Shown: piece by piece, positions 46,650 to 55,449 of the stretch
Numbering within the stretch: position 1 is the stretch's first letter
Layout: every line of letters begins with the position of its first letter
The notes under the pieces: model-generated
What the model was told of the DNA's origin: nothing
Seen by the model: only the letters and a program-made list of their open reading frames with translations
Databases searched by the model: none
Source of the DNA: Oscillospiraceae bacterium
GTDB taxonomy: Bacteria; Bacillota; Clostridia; Oscillospirales; Oscillospiraceae
DNA length: 64,000 nt
Direction: 5' to 3'
Assembly: GCA_020025545.1 (NCBI GenBank)
Contig: JAHHRX010000004.1
Span: 1 to 64,000, forward strand
Translations under genes and position numbers: made by a program

Positions 46650-48026
46650 TTATGCTCCCGCATCCATCTCCGCCTTACAAACCTGTAAAATCTTGGAAAT
46701 GATCGGCACGCAGGTAGGTCTGCCATAGCCGGAATCCTCCACGCAGGCAATAAACGCTAGGGGATATTCCTCATTTGTCACGAAGCCAGTAAACATGGCA
46801 TTAGGCTTTTTATTGCCGCCCACCTGTGCGGTGCCCGATTTTGCGCATACCGAAAGACCGGGGAAATTTTCGTCGCCATAGTAGCTTTCCGTATTGTAGC
46901 GCATATATTCCTGAAGCTTTTTCGCCAATTCACTGGACATGATCCGCCCTCCGGGGGTCTGGGGTGCCTGATAGGTAGTTTTACTACCCACAGCGATTCG
47001 GTTCACCACATGCGGTAACATCGGGACACCGTCATTGGCAACCGCCCCCACAAAGGTCAGGAATGCGCAGGGATTAATAAGGTCCTTATGCTGGCCGATG
47101 GCGCTCCATGCCACCATAACATCCGCTGCATTGGCAGCCTCCAGATTACCTTCGGCAGTTTTGAGACCATCAAAGGAAATACTTTCGTTCACACGAAACT
47201 GCCGGGCATACCGCTCCAGCGTCTCGCCGCCCAGCTGGCCTGCGATTGCGGCAAAGGCACAGTTGCACGAATTGGAAAACGCCTCTTTGAGGGTCTGCTT
47301 TCCATGTGCCTTGGTACAGGTAACTTTGTCGTTGCCGTAGGCCGTGGTTCCGGTACAGGTAAAGGTCTGACTTTCAATATCCGAAATGGCATCCAGAGCC
47401 GCCGCCATGGTGACGATCTTATAGATAGAGCCGGGCGTATAAGTGGATTGGATAAAGCGGTTTACATAGGCACCTGCCCATTTTCCTTCCGTATCCCCGG
47501 CAATATCCGGAACATTGTCCGGATCGTAGGTAGGCGTAGTCACGGCACAGATAATCTCGCCGGTTTTGTAGTTATAGACTGCCACCGTTCCACGGTAATT
47601 TCCCATTGCCTTCAGTGCCGCCGTCTGCGCCTTGGCAGAGAGGCTCAGATTTACCCGTCCGCCAGTATTGCCGTAGGCATACACACCGTTCACCGGATCG
47701 TATCCCGCAATTTCCATAGCATAAGCGGAAATAATCGGCGCACGGATATTTCCCTGCCGATCCCCCAGCCAATGAAGCATTGCCTTGCGAAGGGGCTCGG
47801 ATTCCGAATAGGTATGCTTGTCCCTGAGGTCCAGAAGCGGCACGCCTTCCCGGTCGGTAATCAGGCCGGTGGCAAGGGTATGCCCTTCAAAAATATGGGG
47901 AGATCCCGGGGACTGCACCCATTCATTCGAACGGAGGGCATACTCTCCCAGAAAGAAAACCATACCAAGGGCAAGTACCAAAATCAGCACCAGCATAATA
48001 CGGGCTCTGCCCATGATTCTATTCAT
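46650..48026 (-). CDS. class B penicillin-binding protein (PBP2/PbpA-like)
   Basis: This 458-residue transpeptidase has one N-terminal membrane helix (about 9-28), a short dimerisation part and a transpeptidase domain. All three catalytic motifs are present: SIYK (Ser200, Lys203), SCN (252-254) and KSGT (395-398). It crosslinks peptidoglycan outside the membrane. Its ATG overlaps the last codons of the upstream SEDS gene by 8 bases, so the polymerase and crosslinker are coupled. The domain plan resembles actinobacterial PbpA and Oscillospiraceae homologues. Confidence 0.93.
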   Translation of the reverse strand: MNRIMGRARIMLVLILVLALGMVFFLGEYALRSNEWVQSPGSPHIFEGHTLATGLITDREGVPLLDLRDKHTYSESEPLRKAMLHWLGDRQGNIRAPIISAYAMEIAGYDPVNGVYAYGNTGGRVNLSLSAKAQTAALKAMGNYRGTVAVYNYKTGEIICAVTTPTYDPDNVPDIAGDTEGKWAGAYVNRFIQSTYTPGSIYKIVTMAAALDAISDIESQTFTCTGTTAYGNDKVTCTKAHGKQTLKEAFSNSCNCAFAAIAGQLGGETLERYARQFRVNESISFDGLKTAEGNLEAANAADVMVAWSAIGQHKDLINPCAFLTFVGAVANDGVPMLPHVVNRIAVGSKTTYQAPQTPGGRIMSSELAKKLQEYMRYNTESYYGDENFPGLSVCAKSGTAQVGGNKKPNAMFTGFVTNEEYPLAFIACVEDSGYGRPTCVPIISKILQVCKAEMDAGA

Positions 48027-49737
48027 CGATTTCTGTTCCCCCCTTAAACTGGCGCACAGCAAAGCTGGCATTCTGGCGGGTATCCGCAGCCTTTACGAAA
48101 GCCAAAAGGCCCCACGCACACATCATACTGGAGCCGCCGTTGGAAACAAACGGGAAGGTAACACCGGTGAGCGGCAGCACATCCAGCGTACCCAGCACAT
48201 TAAAAATGGTCTGCACCAGCAATATTCCCGCTGCTGTACAGGCGCCGATGGTATAAAAGCTGCTGCGTCCCATAGCAGACATCCGCAGCGCAAACAATCC
48301 CCAGACAATGATGATTGCCACCAGCATAACCGTAAGGAGCAGACCCCATTCCTCGGACAGTGTCGCAAACACCATATCGGAATCTGCTGCAAACACATGG
48401 CGCATCCAGCCCTGTCCGGCACCCAGGCCAAACAGTCCGCCGGAAGCAACGCATATGAGCGCCCGGGTCTGCTGATAGCCTGCGCCCGTGGGGGATTCCC
48501 AAATATGCCGCCATGTTGTAAACCGCCGCAGAGCGTGAGGTGCAATTTTCAGAGCAATGGTGCCGGCAAATCCCAGAGATGTGCAGGCCAGTGCAATGGT
48601 TCCCACGCTGCCGGAACGGAGATAGGCAATGATAAGAAATGCCACAAAGAAAATCAGTGCGGTTCCGAAATCATTCATGATTGCAAGGCAGCCGCAGAGC
48701 ACCACCGTATAGGCAATGAAAGCAATCAGATTTTTCTTATTCATCAGCCGGTCCATGGTAGATGCTCCCACAAATACGAAGCAAACCTTGCTGAGCTCTG
48801 AGGGCTGAATGGACATAAATCCGATTTTCAGCCAGCTTTTAGACCCATGGTATTCCTTGCCAAACAGCAGAGTAATTACCAGCAGTCCGATGCCTCCCAG
48901 CATCGCCAGATAACGCATCTTTTTGGCCCGTTCCAGATCCCGAAGCGCCCAGCCGACACCCAGAAAAATAACCAGTCCCAGCATCATTGCCATCAGCTGC
49001 TTTACCGCTTCCCCGGGTTTAGATGCCGCTATAGCCGCCATGCCCATGGTGCAAAGCAGGAATGCCAGCGTTTCCAGTTCAAAAGACGGCTTCCTGATAA
49101 ACAGATAGAAAGTAAGCAGCAGCCATTGGCACAGTATGATCCCCGCAAAGCCGAAGAAAATACTCTCCGCTGTCTTTTCATTGGCAGCCAGCAGATATGC
49201 CAGTGCGCAGAAAATCTGAAAAATCGTCAGCAGCATCAGATTGAGGATGCTGTCAATGGGTCTCGCAGCTTTGGTACGCAGGTGTGAAAGCCGCTGCTCC
49301 AGCTTCCTTGAAATCGGAATCAGGGTCATGTCCACACCGCCGATGGTAATGACATCCTCCACACTCAGTGCCGATATCTCCACACGCTGTCCGTTCACGA
49401 ACACGCCGCTCTTGGAGCCGGCATCAGATATCGTCCAGCTGCCATCATCATAACGGGTGAGTACTGCATGATTTCGGGATATGGTAGGCACATCTACCAC
49501 CACATCACTGCGTTTACTTCTGCCGATGACGCTTTCCCAGTGGGTGATGGGAAGTTTTTTGCCGTTTTTCAGACAGATCCATGCCCAGATTTCCGGCTCC
49601 CGCCGGAAAGTCATCAAAGGCCACGCGCAGCGGAGCATCAAAAGCAGCACCAACGCAGGCATCAGGTAACGAAGGATTGCCTGCAAAACAAAATAATAGG
49701 TTTCATCTGCCCGGTAAAAAAACGCAAGCCAATCCAC
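48019..49737 (-). CDS. FHA-domain/SEDS (FtsW-RodA-SpoVE) fusion
   Basis: This 572-residue protein has one hydrophobic segment (about 14-37) and then an FHA domain (about 69-139: VIGRSKRSD, TISRNHAVL, SKSGVFVNG). A SEDS polymerase domain with about ten membrane segments follows (about 160-555), including WLKIGFMSIQPSELSKV and GVTFPFVSNGGSSM. SEDS proteins polymerise glycan strands; FHA domains bind phosphothreonine, so the polymerase may respond to Ser/Thr kinase signalling (inference). The GTG at 49737 has AAGGAGG 8 bases upstream; the next GTG upstream is inside that site. Confidence 0.93.
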   Translation of the reverse strand: MDWLAFFYRADETYYFVLQAILRYLMPALVLLLMLRCAWPLMTFRREPEIWAWICLKNGKKLPITHWESVIGRSKRSDVVVDVPTISRNHAVLTRYDDGSWTISDAGSKSGVFVNGQRVEISALSVEDVITIGGVDMTLIPISRKLEQRLSHLRTKAARPIDSILNLMLLTIFQIFCALAYLLAANEKTAESIFFGFAGIILCQWLLLTFYLFIRKPSFELETLAFLLCTMGMAAIAASKPGEAVKQLMAMMLGLVIFLGVGWALRDLERAKKMRYLAMLGGIGLLVITLLFGKEYHGSKSWLKIGFMSIQPSELSKVCFVFVGASTMDRLMNKKNLIAFIAYTVVLCGCLAIMNDFGTALIFFVAFLIIAYLRSGSVGTIALACTSLGFAGTIALKIAPHALRRFTTWRHIWESPTGAGYQQTRALICVASGGLFGLGAGQGWMRHVFAADSDMVFATLSEEWGLLLTVMLVAIIIVWGLFALRMSAMGRSSFYTIGACTAAGILLVQTIFNVLGTLDVLPLTGVTFPFVSNGGSSMMCAWGLLAFVKAADTRQNASFAVRQFKGGTEIDE

Positions 49738-49769
49738 GGCAGTCACCTCCTTTATAGTTTCTCAAATCG

Positions 49770-50600
49770 TCACACCTGTTCCATTTGCCTAAGGAGGGCA
49801 ATCTCCCGCTGATATCCGGAAAGCTCGTTGGGCGTCTCCAAAATCATAGGCAATCCTGCCAGAACAGGGTGGTTCATGATGTTATGGAATGTAGGAAGTC
49901 CCAGATGTCCGTCGCCGATACATTCGTGGCGGTCCTTGTGGCTGGAACGCACATTCTTAGAATCATTTAAGTGCAGAGCCTTGAGCCGGTTTAAACCTAC
50001 AATGCGGTCAAATTCCTCCAGCACTCCGTTCAAATCACCAACAATATCGTATCCGGCATCCCAAATATGGCAGGTATCCAGGCATACGCCCACATATTCG
50101 CTGCCAACGCCATCGATAATATCCCGCAGCTCCTGAAAACTGCCGCCTATCTCGCTGCCCTTTCCCGCCATGGTTTCCAAAAGCACCGTCACCGGGTACT
50201 GCGGTTCCATGGCTTTTTTGAGGGCATCCACAATTTGGCTGATCCCCGTCTGCGTTCCCTGTCCCACATGGGAACCCGGGTGAAAATTATAGTAGTTATC
50301 CGGCAGTGCTGCCATTCTTCGCAGATCATCCGCAAGAACATCCGCAGCAAATACACGGGCCTCCGGATCTAAGGTGCAAAGGTTCATGGTATAGGCCCCG
50401 TGAGCCACCAGCTTTCCGAAGCTTAATTCCCTCAGCGCTGCCTCTGCAGCGGCAGAATCAGCGGGGTTTTCTTCCTTTGCTTTGGAGCCTCTGGGGTTCC
50501 GGGTAAAAAATGCAAATGTATTGGCACCAATCTTCTGCGCAGTTCTCACCATGGCAAGACTGCCGCCGGAAGAGGATAAATGACACCCTAAATATCGCAA
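49770..50600 (-). CDS. nfo: endonuclease IV
   Basis: This 276-residue AP endonuclease has the TIM-barrel Xfp fold and a zinc cluster. Metal-binding stretches include LVAHGAYTMNL, NFHPGSHVG, LLETMAGKGSE, LDTCHIWDAGYD, LNDSKN and HRHECIGDGHLG-like DRHECIGDGHLG. It repairs abasic sites. The start is TTG at 50600 with AAAGGAGTGA upstream. The SEDS gene follows after 32 bases, so it may be cotranscribed with the wall genes. Confidence 0.96.
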   Translation of the reverse strand: MRYLGCHLSSSGGSLAMVRTAQKIGANTFAFFTRNPRGSKAKEENPADSAAAEAALRELSFGKLVAHGAYTMNLCTLDPEARVFAADVLADDLRRMAALPDNYYNFHPGSHVGQGTQTGISQIVDALKKAMEPQYPVTVLLETMAGKGSEIGGSFQELRDIIDGVGSEYVGVCLDTCHIWDAGYDIVGDLNGVLEEFDRIVGLNRLKALHLNDSKNVRSSHKDRHECIGDGHLGLPTFHNIMNHPVLAGLPMILETPNELSGYQREIALLRQMEQV

Positions 50601-50622
50601 GTCTGATCACTCCTTTCCCGAT

Positions 50623-50651
50623 AGCATAGCATAATCCCAAGCAAAAATCAA
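50623..50651 (-). promoter_or_regulatory. promoter of nfo
   Basis: On the minus strand TTGATT, a 17-base spacer ending in TGC, and TATGCT. Confidence 0.62.
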
Positions 50652-50709
50652 TTTTTCTTTCTTTAAGGCTTTCTTTATGCTATACTCATATTGCCTAGGA
50701 TGCCCGGAA

Positions 50710-50748
50710 AAAGAGAAACGCTCCCACAGAAGTTTTCCGCAGGAGCGC
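50710..50748 (-). terminator. terminator after the lipoprotein gene
   Basis: The imperfect stem CGCTCC...GGAGCG with inner pairs is followed by TTTCTCTTTTT on the minus strand. Confidence 0.75.
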
Positions 50749-50753
50749 AGTAT

Positions 50754-51245
50754 TTATTTTTCCGAAAGTTTTACGGATTCCACCATATTTTTCCATGTTT
50801 CGGCTGATTCAGCGCCCGATTCAGCTCTCGCCGTCATGGTGATGCAATAGTGGAAATTTCCGTCAGACAGCACCATTACTCTGCCGATCTCATCCCCTCC
50901 CTCTCCGGCGGCAGGCCAGACGCTTTCGTAGCAGGTAAGCCCATCCCGCTGTGTTTTCACAAGGCTCAGTTCTTTTTCTCCGTGGCCGGTAAGGGTTCGG
51001 AGCGTCGCATCAATATCTCCGGCAGCCAAGGTCTCCACGGCAATCTCGCAGGAATCGCAGAAGTAAAGAGAACCCGTCTCTCCCTCCATTACCTCCTGAG
51101 CCGCATCCTCCGGCAGCACCATTTCCAGTTTTTTGGCCACCGGTGGTTCTCCGGGCGCATAGGCATCCCCTATGGTTTCCAGATCTTTCTTGGCACACCC
51201 GGACAGCAAGCACAATACACACAACAAAAACGCAGCTTTTTTCAT
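50754..51245 (-). CDS. uncharacterised lipoprotein
   Basis: This 163-residue protein has a short lipoprotein signal, with Lys2-Lys3 and the lipobox LLSGC ending at about Cys17. The rest is acidic and secreted; FCDSC could form a disulfide. I do not recognise a family. The ATG at 51245 has GGAGGGT 7 bases upstream; an in-frame upstream start lacks a signal-compatible N-terminus. It is divergent from the DUF1294 gene, with only 31 bases between them, so both promoters must overlap the neighbouring start. Confidence 0.82.
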   Translation of the reverse strand: MKKAAFLLCVLCLLSGCAKKDLETIGDAYAPGEPPVAKKLEMVLPEDAAQEVMEGETGSLYFCDSCEIAVETLAAGDIDATLRTLTGHGEKELSLVKTQRDGLTCYESVWPAAGEGGDEIGRVMVLSDGNFHYCITMTARAESGAESAETWKNMVESVKLSEK

Positions 51246-51276
51246 TTCATAACCCTCCAGAAAGGATGTATTCACC

Positions 51277-51555
51277 ATGCCCTATCGGCTTATCTTCCTC
51301 TACCTGATTCTAGTAAATGTCATAGGCTTTGCAATTATGCATATCGACAAGGCAAAAGCCCGGAAAAATCGTTGGCGCATCCCGGAACGGACATTGATGG
51401 GTATCGCTTTTATCGGCGGCAGCGTGGGAACGCTTCTGGGAATGTACAGTGCCCGCCACAAAACAAAGCACCCAAAATTTACCGTGGGTGTCCCCTTATT
51501 TCTGGCTATGCAGATCATTGTCGGCCTTCTGCTCTGCCTCTACATAAAAAAATGA
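51277..51555 (+). CDS. DUF1294 membrane protein
   Basis: This 92-residue protein has three hydrophobic segments (about 5-20, 40-57, 70-88). The DUF1294 landmarks are present: DKAKARKNRWRIPE after TM1 and ARHKTKHPKF before the last helix. The function of the family is unknown. The gene is monocistronic and ends inside the A-run of a bidirectional terminator. Confidence 0.87.
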   Translation: MPYRLIFLYLILVNVIGFAIMHIDKAKARKNRWRIPERTLMGIAFIGGSVGTLLGMYSARHKTKHPKFTVGVPLFLAMQIIVGLLLCLYIKK

Positions 51556-51583
51556 CCGGAAACATCCCGGTCATTTTTCTTTT
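51546..51583. terminator. bidirectional terminator between DUF1294 and CPBP genes
   Basis: The 12-bp perfect stem AAAAATGACCGG/CCGGTCATTTTT has loop AAACATC and supplies T-runs on both strands. Both convergent genes stop within it. Confidence 0.9.
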
Positions 51584-52553
51584 ATACAGGCAATTGGGAA
51601 ATTAAGCCGGAAAGTACGATTGCGCTGATGGCAATGATAAGAACCAGCACCCCCGGTGATGTAAAGAAGGATTGCATGCAAACGCCGTAGAGCGGTTCGG
51701 TGCGGAAATACGCTCTGATTTCCCGGTGTTTTTTCACTAAAGTGAGGATTGCTACAACCGTGCATCCGTAAATAATTGCCATAAAGAGAATATCCGCTGT
51801 TGCTGCTGGCAGGAGGCGGGATATTCTCGAAAGCGTATCGCCCAAAAGCATATTATTGGCCATGTGCAGAACCATAGCCCAGCCGATATGGTAGGTAGCC
51901 GCCGTATAGCCCAGCACCAGGCCCACCGCAAATGCATAGGGAGACTGGATAATATTGACATGGAAAATGCCGAAGAGAAATGCAGAGCCAAAAATGGCAA
52001 AGCGCTTACCGAAAGGCTCCAGTGACCGCAGGATCAGTCCGCGGAAGAAAATCTCCTCCGTAATGGGTGCTACCACGCCGATATAAAAGAACATGCTGAA
52101 TGTATCTCCCATGGCCGATGCACTTTCCACAGAATCCTGAATGGTAATGCCCACAGTGTTGAAGAGCATCTCCATAACCGTTGCCAGCACCTGAAATACG
52201 GTCTGACCGCTGATAAAAAGGCACAGCAGCATAATAAAGCTTCCGGCTTTCATTGGTTTTTCCGCTTTCCAGATGGTATGGAAGCAGAATTGGCTCTTTT
52301 TCCACAGGAGCATCAGAAAAGCGCCCATCAGCGCCGCCACCAAATAGCCCCAGCCATTATTGAGAAGCTGATATTCCAGCAGCGCCTCAAAGGTAATATT
52401 CGAATTTACCGGTATCATGGCATATTGCAAATAAGCGCTGCCTACGGCAACCGCCGGCACCGCCATATTCATTATGACCGCATAAATCATCAGCGCCCAG
52501 CCGATGCCGCTGAATTCTCTGCGCAAAATGCGGACAGTTTCTCTTCGGTCCAT
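51582..52553 (-). CDS. CPBP-family intramembrane metalloprotease
   Basis: This 323-residue polytopic protein has the CPBP (Abi, CaaX-type) core near residues 165-225: EEIFFRG (the EExxxR motif) and FGIFHVN (FxxxH). Such proteases process prenylated or signal-derived peptides or bacteriocins; the substrate here is unknown. It begins one base after the stop region of the upstream flavoprotein gene on the same strand, so it is the third gene of a flavoprotein-flavoprotein-CPBP unit. Confidence 0.9.
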   Translation of the reverse strand: MDRRETVRILRREFSGIGWALMIYAVIMNMAVPAVAVGSAYLQYAMIPVNSNITFEALLEYQLLNNGWGYLVAALMGAFLMLLWKKSQFCFHTIWKAEKPMKAGSFIMLLCLFISGQTVFQVLATVMEMLFNTVGITIQDSVESASAMGDTFSMFFYIGVVAPITEEIFFRGLILRSLEPFGKRFAIFGSAFLFGIFHVNIIQSPYAFAVGLVLGYTAATYHIGWAMVLHMANNMLLGDTLSRISRLLPAATADILFMAIIYGCTVVAILTLVKKHREIRAYFRTEPLYGVCMQSFFTSPGVLVLIIAISAIVLSGLISQLPV

Positions 52554-52554
52554 T

Positions 52555-54132
52555 TTACCTTCCTCCTAATTGCTCGATGAGCATTTCCGCCGACATCATA
52601 CCGTCAACCGCAGCGGACATAATGCCGCCTGCGTATCCGGCGCCCTCGCCTATGGGGTAAAGTCCACGGACACTTCCCTGACGGTCCGTTCCCCGCAAAA
52701 TGCGAACCGGGGACGAGCTTCTTGTCTCCGGAGCCGTCAAAACCGCTTCCGGCGCTCCAAAGCCCTTAAGCTTTCTGTCCAGCAGTGGGATTGCCTTTTG
52801 CAGGGCGTCGGTGATCTTGGGAGGCAGCACCTGCCGCAGGTCACCCCAAGTTACCCCCGGCCGATAGGTAGGCGTAACGCCCGAAGCATCCGTACTGGGT
52901 CGGTTATTCAGAAAATCTCCCACCAGCTGAGCAGGTGCACAGTAAGAACCGGCATATTCATAGGCTTTCCCCTCGATTTCCTCCTGCCAAAGCATACCGC
53001 CCAGCACGCCCTCATAGGGAAAATCTGCCGGATTCAGGCTAACAAGCAGGGCGGCATTGGCGTTTTCCCCTCCCCGGTCGGCATAGCTCATGCCGTTGGT
53101 CACCAGCCTCCCGTTTTCGGAAGCCGCCGCCACCACATAGCCGCCGGGACACATACAGAAGGTGTATACTGTTGCATCGTCCAGATGCTGCACCAGCTTA
53201 TAGTCCGCAGGCGGCAGCGGCAGATCATTGCTGCCGTACTGCGCCATGTCAATCACTGATTGCAATTGCTCAATCCGAACACCCATAGCAAAGGGCTTTG
53301 GCTCCATAGAGATGCCCATGTCCTTCAGCATCCGAAAAGTATCTCGGGCACTGTGCCCGATGCCCAGAAACACTTGCGAGCAGGAAATATCCCCGCTGTT
53401 GGTTTTCACACCCGTTACGGCTCCGTTTTCTGTCAGCAACCCCGTGACCTGCGTACCAAAGCGCACCTCGCCGCCAAGACTTTCAATCCGGTGGCGGATA
53501 TTCTGCACCACTGTCAGCAAAACATCTGTTCCCACATGGGGCTTGGCATCATAGAGAATATCCTCTCTTGCGCCTGCCGACACAAACTGCCGCAAAATCC
53601 ATGCGATACGGGGGTTATTGACGCCGGTATTGAGCTTTCCGTCGGAAAATGTACCGGCACCGCCCTCGCCAAACTGAACATTGCTCACAGTGTCCAGCTT
53701 GCCCTCGGCAAAGAACCTGTCAACCTTCCGGTGACGAGTCACGGCATCCTCTCCCCGCTCAAGAATCAGCGGATACAATCCGGCTTCCGCCAGAACCAGC
53801 GCCGCAAACATTCCCGCAGGGCCGAATCCCACTACCACCGGTCGCTCATATTCCCCCGGTGTCAGCTTCGGCAGTCGATAAAAGGATGTAGGGGCAAAAT
53901 CCGCCCGTTTGCATCCGCTTTCCCTGAGTATTCTCTTTTCGCTGCCGGAAACAGCTACATCCACCGTGTAAATCAGCTGTACATTGGGCTTTTTTCTGGC
54001 ATCGATTGAGCGACGCACTATGGTGAGCCGCAAAATTTTGGAAGCGGATATTTTTAAAGCTCTTGCTGCTTCGTAGAGAAGCTGATTTTCATTATTTCCC
54101 GCAGGAAGATGTATCTCTCGAATCCGAATCAT
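52555..54132 (-). CDS. FAD-dependent dehydrogenase (COG2509-like)
   Basis: This 525-residue flavoprotein has an N-terminal module of about 90 residues, then the dinucleotide fold VVVGFGPAGMFAALVLAEAG. The family's FGEGGAGTFSDGKLNT and C-terminal GEGAGYAGGIMSAAVDG follow. The substrate is unknown; the family is common in anaerobes. The ATG at 54132 has GGAGGG upstream and overlaps the previous gene's stop by 4 bases (ATGA), so expression is coupled to it. Confidence 0.9.
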   Translation of the reverse strand: MIRIREIHLPAGNNENQLLYEAARALKISASKILRLTIVRRSIDARKKPNVQLIYTVDVAVSGSEKRILRESGCKRADFAPTSFYRLPKLTPGEYERPVVVGFGPAGMFAALVLAEAGLYPLILERGEDAVTRHRKVDRFFAEGKLDTVSNVQFGEGGAGTFSDGKLNTGVNNPRIAWILRQFVSAGAREDILYDAKPHVGTDVLLTVVQNIRHRIESLGGEVRFGTQVTGLLTENGAVTGVKTNSGDISCSQVFLGIGHSARDTFRMLKDMGISMEPKPFAMGVRIEQLQSVIDMAQYGSNDLPLPPADYKLVQHLDDATVYTFCMCPGGYVVAAASENGRLVTNGMSYADRGGENANAALLVSLNPADFPYEGVLGGMLWQEEIEGKAYEYAGSYCAPAQLVGDFLNNRPSTDASGVTPTYRPGVTWGDLRQVLPPKITDALQKAIPLLDRKLKGFGAPEAVLTAPETRSSSPVRILRGTDRQGSVRGLYPIGEGAGYAGGIMSAAVDGMMSAEMLIEQLGGR

Positions 54133-55340
54133 TGTTCTTTCCCTCCGGCGCAGCACCCGGCCAAACTGCCGGAGCTCCACGCCCATTGTAAATTAAAACC
54201 GCCGCAGTCTCCGTCAATGTCCAGCACCTCTCCGCAGGCATAAAGTCCCGGCACAAGGCGGCTTTCCATGGTTTCAGGGTCAAATTCCCCGGTGACTGCG
54301 CCTCCGGCTGTGACCTGTGCACTGTCCATGCCCAGCGTTTCCGTCAGGGATACTTCCAGGCCCTTGGCAATGTGGCACACTTCCCGCAGCTGTTCTTCAC
54401 CAAGGTCGGCAATGAGGCCGCCGCCATGGATTCCCGCCGCTGCGGTAAGCACCCGCCCCAATCGGTTGTGCAGGATTCCCGTCAGCAGTTCCTCCACAGG
54501 CAAATGGGTCATTTTTCGTCTGACCAGTTCCGAAAACAAGGTATCTTCCTCCATATCCGGCAGGAAATCCAGCTTGCAAATCCATTCACCGCCAAGGCAT
54601 ACATCTCGGCATATTTCAAAAATCACCGGTCCGGAAAGGCCATATTCTGTAAATTGCAATTCGCCCCGGCTTTCGCTGTGGAGAATACCGTCGTGATATA
54701 TTGCTGCATGGCAGCCGGCGCGGACACCTTTGAGGGCACCGCAGCCCTTCCAGCTGCTTTTCAGCTGCACCAGATTGGGACGCAGCTTAGTGATATGATG
54801 CCCCAGAGATCGCAGCAGCTTATATCCGGCCATGGTTCCGCCGGCCTTGGTTCCGGCAAGCCCTCCGCAGGCCACGATGACCTTATGGCAGAAAACCTTC
54901 TCGTCTTTGCTTTCCACTGAGAAACCGCCATCCACTTTTTTAATACGGACAACCTCAAAGCCCAGCTTCTGCCGGATATTGGTTCTTTCCAAAGCAAAGC
55001 GAAGCACATCCACCACGGAATTTGCCTGATCGGAATACGGATACACCCTGCCGGTATTTTCCGCAACCGTATAAAGTCCAAGATTTCGGAACCATGCCAG
55101 CGTTTCCTCCACAGGCATTTTACGAAGCGCCTGCTGCGCAAATCCGGCATCGTCTCCGTGGTATCGGGAGATATCCGCATGGAGATTGGTAAGATTGCAG
55201 CGGCCGTTGCCTGTAACCTGCAATTTTCTGCCCACGCGAGCCTGCCTCTCAAAAAGGATCACTTGTGAATCAGGGCAATCACTCGCCGCTATGGCAGCAG
55301 CCATCCCGGAGGCTCCTGCTCCGATAATTCCGATAATCAT
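54129..55340 (-). CDS. BaiN/HI0933-like flavoprotein
   Basis: This 403-residue NAD(P)/FAD-dependent oxidoreductase is of the BaiN/YhiN family. The FAD motif GIIGAGASGMAAAIAA is at the N-terminus, followed by RVGRKLQVTGNGRCNLTN, and the FAD-end motif GEVLDIDGDCGGFNLQWA is near the C-terminus. One family member is reported to act on bile-acid intermediates, but most have no defined substrate. The ATG at 55340 has AGGTGGG upstream. It is the first gene of the flavoprotein-CPBP unit and divergent from the S4-domain gene. Confidence 0.93.
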   Translation of the reverse strand: MIIGIIGAGASGMAAAIAASDCPDSQVILFERQARVGRKLQVTGNGRCNLTNLHADISRYHGDDAGFAQQALRKMPVEETLAWFRNLGLYTVAENTGRVYPYSDQANSVVDVLRFALERTNIRQKLGFEVVRIKKVDGGFSVESKDEKVFCHKVIVACGGLAGTKAGGTMAGYKLLRSLGHHITKLRPNLVQLKSSWKGCGALKGVRAGCHAAIYHDGILHSESRGELQFTEYGLSGPVIFEICRDVCLGGEWICKLDFLPDMEEDTLFSELVRRKMTHLPVEELLTGILHNRLGRVLTAAAGIHGGGLIADLGEEQLREVCHIAKGLEVSLTETLGMDSAQVTAGGAVTGEFDPETMESRLVPGLYACGEVLDIDGDCGGFNLQWAWSSGSLAGCCAGGKEQ

Positions 55341-55365
55341 ACACCCACCTGCTTTCTTTTCCCAT

Positions 55366-55394
55366 ATTATACTAAACAAACCCCGCTTTCACAA
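55366..55394 (-). promoter_or_regulatory. promoter of the flavoprotein operon
   Basis: On the minus strand TTGTGA, a 17-base spacer and TATAAT. Confidence 0.78.
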
Positions 55395-55406
55395 GAAAAA
55401 ACTTCC

Positions 55407-55434
55407 TTGCAATCGGGAAAACCCATGCTATAAT
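55407..55434 (+). promoter_or_regulatory. promoter of the S4-domain gene
   Basis: TTGCAA, a 16-base spacer ending in TGC, and TATAAT; back to back with the flavoprotein promoter. Confidence 0.8.
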
Positions 55435-55449
55435 AACATCGGTGATGAT

